From: an uncultured bacterium
GTDB lineage: Bacteria > Verrucomicrobiota > Lentisphaeria > Victivallales > UBA1829
Reading direction: 5' to 3'
DNA length: 62,151 nucleotides
Assembly: GCA_900549415.1 (NCBI GenBank)
Contig: URNX01000018.1
Location: forward strand, 1-62,151
The notes beneath the pieces are model-generated. The model did no database searches, had not been told where the DNA came from, and worked only from the letters and a program-made list of their open reading frames with translations. Position 1 is the stretch's first letter. The number at the start of each line of letters is the position of its first letter. Below are positions 59,123-62,151 of the stretch, in pieces. The position numbers and the translations under genes are program-made.

Positions 59123-60854
59123 TGGCGAGTCTCTCCTTTATTTTCGCGGCGATGTCTTCCTCGCCCTTTTTGAACTTGTCGGAATTGAACGGAGAATAGT
59201 TCCAGTCTGTGAACATCTGTCTCAGTTCAAGGAAGAAGCGGCGGGCGGAATCCTTGTCGTCGAACTTGAATTCGTCGTTGAGAACATCGACCACGCGGCG
59301 GAAGACGTATTTCTGGCGTTCCGCGCTGCACGCGGCGTCAACCTCGTCGAATGTATTCTGCTGGAGGTAGACGAAGTCGAGAAATTCGCTCTTGAGGTAG
59401 ATTACAAAGTCGCCGATGTGAGTTCCTTCTTCGCCGACGACCTTCATCATCTGGTTGATTTCGTTTCCGCGGCGGAGAATTTCGCGGGCGCGCTTGATTT
59501 CGCCGGAATCGACGATGCTGTTGTAATGGCTCCAGCTGTCGAGCGGGTGGATCGCGGGATAGCGGCGTGCGGAGGAGCGTTCGCGGGAGAGCCCGAGGAA
59601 CGCGCCGACGACCTTCAGGGTCGCCTGAGTGACCGGCTCTTCAAAGTTTCCGCCTGCGGGGCTGACTGCGCCGCCGATGGTGATCGAACCTTTCGTGCCG
59701 TCGTTCAGCATGACGAGTCCGGCGCGTTCGTAGAAACTTGCGATGAGGGATTCGAGGTATGCGGGGAAGGCCTCTTCGCCGGGGATCTCTTCGAGACGTC
59801 CGGACATTTCGCGGAGCGCCTGCGCCCAGCGGGAGGTTGAGTCCGCAAGCAGCAGTGCGTTGAGTCCCATCTGGCGGTAGTATTCCGCGAGGGTCACAGC
59901 GGTGTAAACGGATGCTTCACGGGCGGCGACCGGCATCGAGCTGGTGTTGCAGATGATGATGGAGCGGTCGATCAGCGGCTTGCCTGTGCGCGGGTCTTCG
60001 AGGTGCGGGAATTCTCGGAGAATTTCCACGACTTCGCCTGCGCGCTCGCCGCATGCCGCGATGATCACAACGTCGGCTTCCGCGTTACGGCTGATGGAGT
60101 GCTGAAGAACTGTTTTGCCTGCTCCGAAGGGGCCGGGGGTGCAGAAGGTTCCGCCTTTTGCAACCGGGAAGAAGGTGTCGATGGTGCGCATCTGCGTAAT
60201 CATCGGCTCGGTGGGCATGAGCTTTTCCTTGTAGCAGGAGATCGGAATTTTGACCGGCCATTCCTGAACCATCGTGACAATGCGCTCCTCGCCTCTGGCG
60301 TTTTTGACTTTCGCCATGGTATCGGTGAGCTTGTAGACGCCTTTGGGGGCGACTTCGGTCACTTCCCAGACGCCCTGGAAGGCGAACGGGAGCATGATGT
60401 AATGGTGGAAGATTCCTTCGGGAACCCAGCCGATTTTGTCGGAGGCGGAGAGCTTGTCGCCGACTTTTGCGACGGGGGTGAATTCCCAGGTGGAGGAGTA
60501 GTCGAGCGGGTCGAGATAGAGACCGCGCTTGAGGAAGAAGCCTGCCTGCTCGGCGAGCTTTTCGAGCGGGTTCTGGAGTCCGTCGTAAACCTGAGTGAGG
60601 AGTCCGGGGCCGAGTTTGACGCTGAGGAGCGCATTGGTGAATTCGACGGCGTCGCCGACTTTGAGTCCGGCGGAGCTTTCGAAGATCTGAAGGTCGGCGC
60701 GGGAGCCTCTCACGCGGATGACTTCGCATTTCAGGCGGCTGTCGCCGACAATGGCGTAGGCGACTTCGTTCTGAGTGACGCTGGTGTCGAATTCAACGGT
60801 AAGGAGGTTTCCGTTGACTCCGACGATCCGGCCCATCTTTTTGTTTTCGAGCAT
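59115..60854 (-). CDS. atpA: V-type ATPase catalytic subunit A
   Basis: 579 residues. The Walker A loop is GPFGAGKTV, the Walker B and arginine-bearing regions LLADSTSRWAQALREMSGRLEE are intact, and the bulge domain typical of A subunits is present (FLKRGLYLDPLDYSSTWEFTP). It hydrolyses or makes ATP at the A-B interface. The preceding gap of 15 nt to the DUF2764 gene contains AGGAG. Confidence 0.97.
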   Translation of the reverse strand: MLENKKMGRIVGVNGNLLTVEFDTSVTQNEVAYAIVGDSRLKCEVIRVRGSRADLQIFESSAGLKVGDAVEFTNALLSVKLGPGLLTQVYDGLQNPLEKLAEQAGFFLKRGLYLDPLDYSSTWEFTPVAKVGDKLSASDKIGWVPEGIFHHYIMLPFAFQGVWEVTEVAPKGVYKLTDTMAKVKNARGEERIVTMVQEWPVKIPISCYKEKLMPTEPMITQMRTIDTFFPVAKGGTFCTPGPFGAGKTVLQHSISRNAEADVVIIAACGERAGEVVEILREFPHLEDPRTGKPLIDRSIIICNTSSMPVAAREASVYTAVTLAEYYRQMGLNALLLADSTSRWAQALREMSGRLEEIPGEEAFPAYLESLIASFYERAGLVMLNDGTKGSITIGGAVSPAGGNFEEPVTQATLKVVGAFLGLSRERSSARRYPAIHPLDSWSHYNSIVDSGEIKRAREILRRGNEINQMMKVVGEEGTHIGDFVIYLKSEFLDFVYLQQNTFDEVDAACSAERQKYVFRRVVDVLNDEFKFDDKDSARRFFLELRQMFTDWNYSPFNSDKFKKGEEDIAAKIKERLANA

Positions 60855-60869
60855 AGGATCAATCTCCTG

Positions 60870-61412
60870 TTATGATAATTCGTTTTTGCGGACTTCAGCG
60901 GCGGCGAGGTCGAGATTCCGCTGGGAGAGTTCCGCTTTTCTCGCTTTCCACTTCAGCAGAAGCTCCAGTTTGAGCTTGTAGATGCAGAGCGCTCCGTAGC
61001 TGAAGAGCTGTCCGCCTTCAAGCTCGTCGAGCTTGTTCCAGCGGGCGTTGTCGAGAAGTTTTTCGCGTTCGAGCGGGTTTTCCGCGGCAAAAGCCTCGCG
61101 GACTGCGCGGTCCGCATCCGTCTCATAGACTCCGTCCGCATGAAGATACGCGGAGGCATCGAGATTCAGACGTGCCGCGCGGGCTTTCGCGATGGAGTTG
61201 CGGAGCGCGGTTTCCCATTCGAGATACCGTGCCGCAAGTCCGTTCTTCGGGAAGTCCGACGGAGCGGCTGTCAGCGAAAGCTTCTTGAATTCGGCGAACT
61301 GCTTCGCATTCAGGAACGACTCCGCCGAGGAGTCCAGGTCTTCCGCGGAGATGGAAGGCGCGTCGTCCCGCTTCAGGTAGGGGAGCGAGGCGATCAATGC
61401 ATAGAGAACCAT
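60870..61412 (-). CDS. DUF2764 family protein of V-ATPase operons
   Basis: 180 residues. MVLYALIASLPYLKRDDAPSISAEDL and LDELEGGQLFSYGALCIYKLKLELLLKW match the DUF2764 proteins found between subunits E and A in Chlamydiae, Bacteroidetes and Spirochaetes. They probably take the place of subunit C, the socket linking the central stalk to the ring, because no typical C gene is present in such operons. That role is an inference from position and absence. Confidence 0.88.
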   Translation of the reverse strand: MVLYALIASLPYLKRDDAPSISAEDLDSSAESFLNAKQFAEFKKLSLTAAPSDFPKNGLAARYLEWETALRNSIAKARAARLNLDASAYLHADGVYETDADRAVREAFAAENPLEREKLLDNARWNKLDELEGGQLFSYGALCIYKLKLELLLKWKARKAELSQRNLDLAAAEVRKNELS

Positions 61413-61433
61413 GTTTCCACTCCGTTCCGGGCG

Positions 61434-62042
61434 TCAACCCTTGAGCGCCGCCGCGAGCTTGGGACCCACGTATGCGCAGATAACGTCTGCAAGCGCTTCA
61501 TCGGAGAAGTCGAGGAAAACATCGGTTCCCTTGAAGCCGATCTGGAGCCCGGCGGAAACGTCGGAGCTGATGCGGATCACCGGATTCGCCTTGAGCTGCG
61601 CAAGAAGTGAACCCTTGAACAGCGCGGTCATGGCGTCGGCGTCCTTCTGCGAAAGAAGAAGCTCCACGGTCGCATCGCCCGACGGGTTCTTGACGCTGTA
61701 GGCTTTGACCATTTCAAGAATGATTTTGCTCATCGTTTCGGGAGTCATGGCGTCGCCGACGCTTTCGGAAACGAGGGCTTTCAGACGCTTCTCGATGTCT
61801 GCGCGGAGAGCAATGAGCACATCGCGTGCCGCCTGTTTGATTGCGTCGTTGCCTTTGGACACGCTGATTTCAGCTTCTTCATTTGCCTTTTTGATGATGG
61901 ACGCGGCTTTCGCTTCCGCAGCCGCCACGATCTTCGCGGCTTCCGCTTTCGCATCTTCCACAATCTTCGTCTTTTCGGCTTCGGCTTTGGCGATGCCTTC
62001 ACTCTGGATCCTGTCCAGAAGTCCCTGTAACTCTTCTGCCAT
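61434..62042 (-). CDS. atpE: V-type ATPase subunit E (peripheral stalk)
   Basis: 202 residues from ATG 62042, chosen because AAGGAG lies eight bases before it; the ATG at 62048 is too close. The first about 90 residues are a long Ala/Lys/Glu coiled coil (KAEAEKTKIVEDAKAEAAKIVAAAEAK) and the rest is the globular head-binding domain. It holds the catalytic head to the stator. First gene of the operon. Confidence 0.93.
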   Translation of the reverse strand: MAEELQGLLDRIQSEGIAKAEAEKTKIVEDAKAEAAKIVAAAEAKAASIIKKANEEAEISVSKGNDAIKQAARDVLIALRADIEKRLKALVSESVGDAMTPETMSKIILEMVKAYSVKNPSGDATVELLLSQKDADAMTALFKGSLLAQLKANPVIRISSDVSAGLQIGFKGTDVFLDFSDEALADVICAYVGPKLAAALKG

Positions 62043-62088
62043 GTTCATGCTCCTTCGCTTATGTTTATAGATTTACCCTTATCCTCTT

Positions 62089-62117
62089 AATATAAACGGC
62101 AAAATGCAAAAATACAA
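62089..62117 (-). promoter_or_regulatory. Promoter of the V-ATPase operon
   Basis: On the minus strand TTGTAT (62117-62112) and TATATT (62094-62089) are 17 bp apart, giving a leader of about 40 nt before ATG 62042. Nothing else is recognisable to the window end. Confidence 0.65.
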
Positions 62118-62151
62118 GGGATTTTTTTGTAAATTAATAAAATTAAACAGT

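Overview
The window looks like a chromosomal segment of a carbohydrate-degrading anaerobe of the Lentisphaerota (Victivallis-like). I infer this from the gene repertoire, not from a database search. The indicators are DUF1559-type pseudopilins behind GntR-type regulators and glycoside hydrolases, a TIGR04073-like exosortase-associated protein, a seven-gene bacterial V/A-type ATPase operon, AAA-ATPase-like/DUF1703 genes, and a large surface-type protein with AIDA-like and FG-GAP repeats. No tRNA, rRNA, CRISPR array or insertion sequence was recognised.

Layout. 1-3973 (minus): cassette 1, a GntR/LacI-type regulator, pseudopilin, secreted jelly-roll-like protein, GH5 enzyme and a partial gene running off the edge. 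4121-6485 (plus): TPP riboswitch, thiG, thiH and a DUF1805 gene. 6490-9823: metallophosphoesterase and a GH95 fucosidase-type enzyme. 9844-13954 (minus): histidine kinase, NtrC-type regulator and a GH20 hexosaminidase in one operon. 14054-25370 (minus): cassette 2, a regulator, a damaged pseudopilin, a secreted GH39-like enzyme, a GHL6-like enzyme, a GH2 beta-mannosidase, a DMT transporter and a D-lyxose (mannose) isomerase. 25581-27250: hipBA with four regularly spaced operators. 27342-29633: sodium/solute symporter. 29898-32700: recQ and an orphan XRE gene. 32713-39469: HtrA-type protease, DUF2851, AAA-ATPase-like/DUF1703, ispE, a Gfo/Idh oxidoreductase and the TIGR04073-like protein. 39637-42260: queF, argJ, argB. 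42281-44587: AraC regulator divergent from a GH30 enzyme. 44692-47148 (minus): rpsP-khpA-trmD-rplS-rnhB, without rimM. 47609-51223: a 1204-residue metallopeptidase-like/AIDA/FG-GAP protein. 51314-53220: uraA-upp. 53296-54720: MGH1-like glycosidase. 54808-62042 (minus): V-ATPase operon.

How the genes fit together. Cassette 2 reads as a mannoside pathway: a secreted clan-A hydrolase trims a polymer, a transporter takes up product, the GH2 enzyme releases mannose and the isomerase makes fructose. Cassette 1 has the same head, regulator then 14 nt then pseudopilin, fused to different hydrolases. The two regulator promoters share an unusually conserved spacer sequence. This repeated regulator-pseudopilin-CAZyme arrangement is the best candidate here for an undescribed system. 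Other notable points are the hipBA operator array, an apparent CTG start of trmD, and recurring GGGAAC/GTTCCC hairpins in the gaps of cassette 2.
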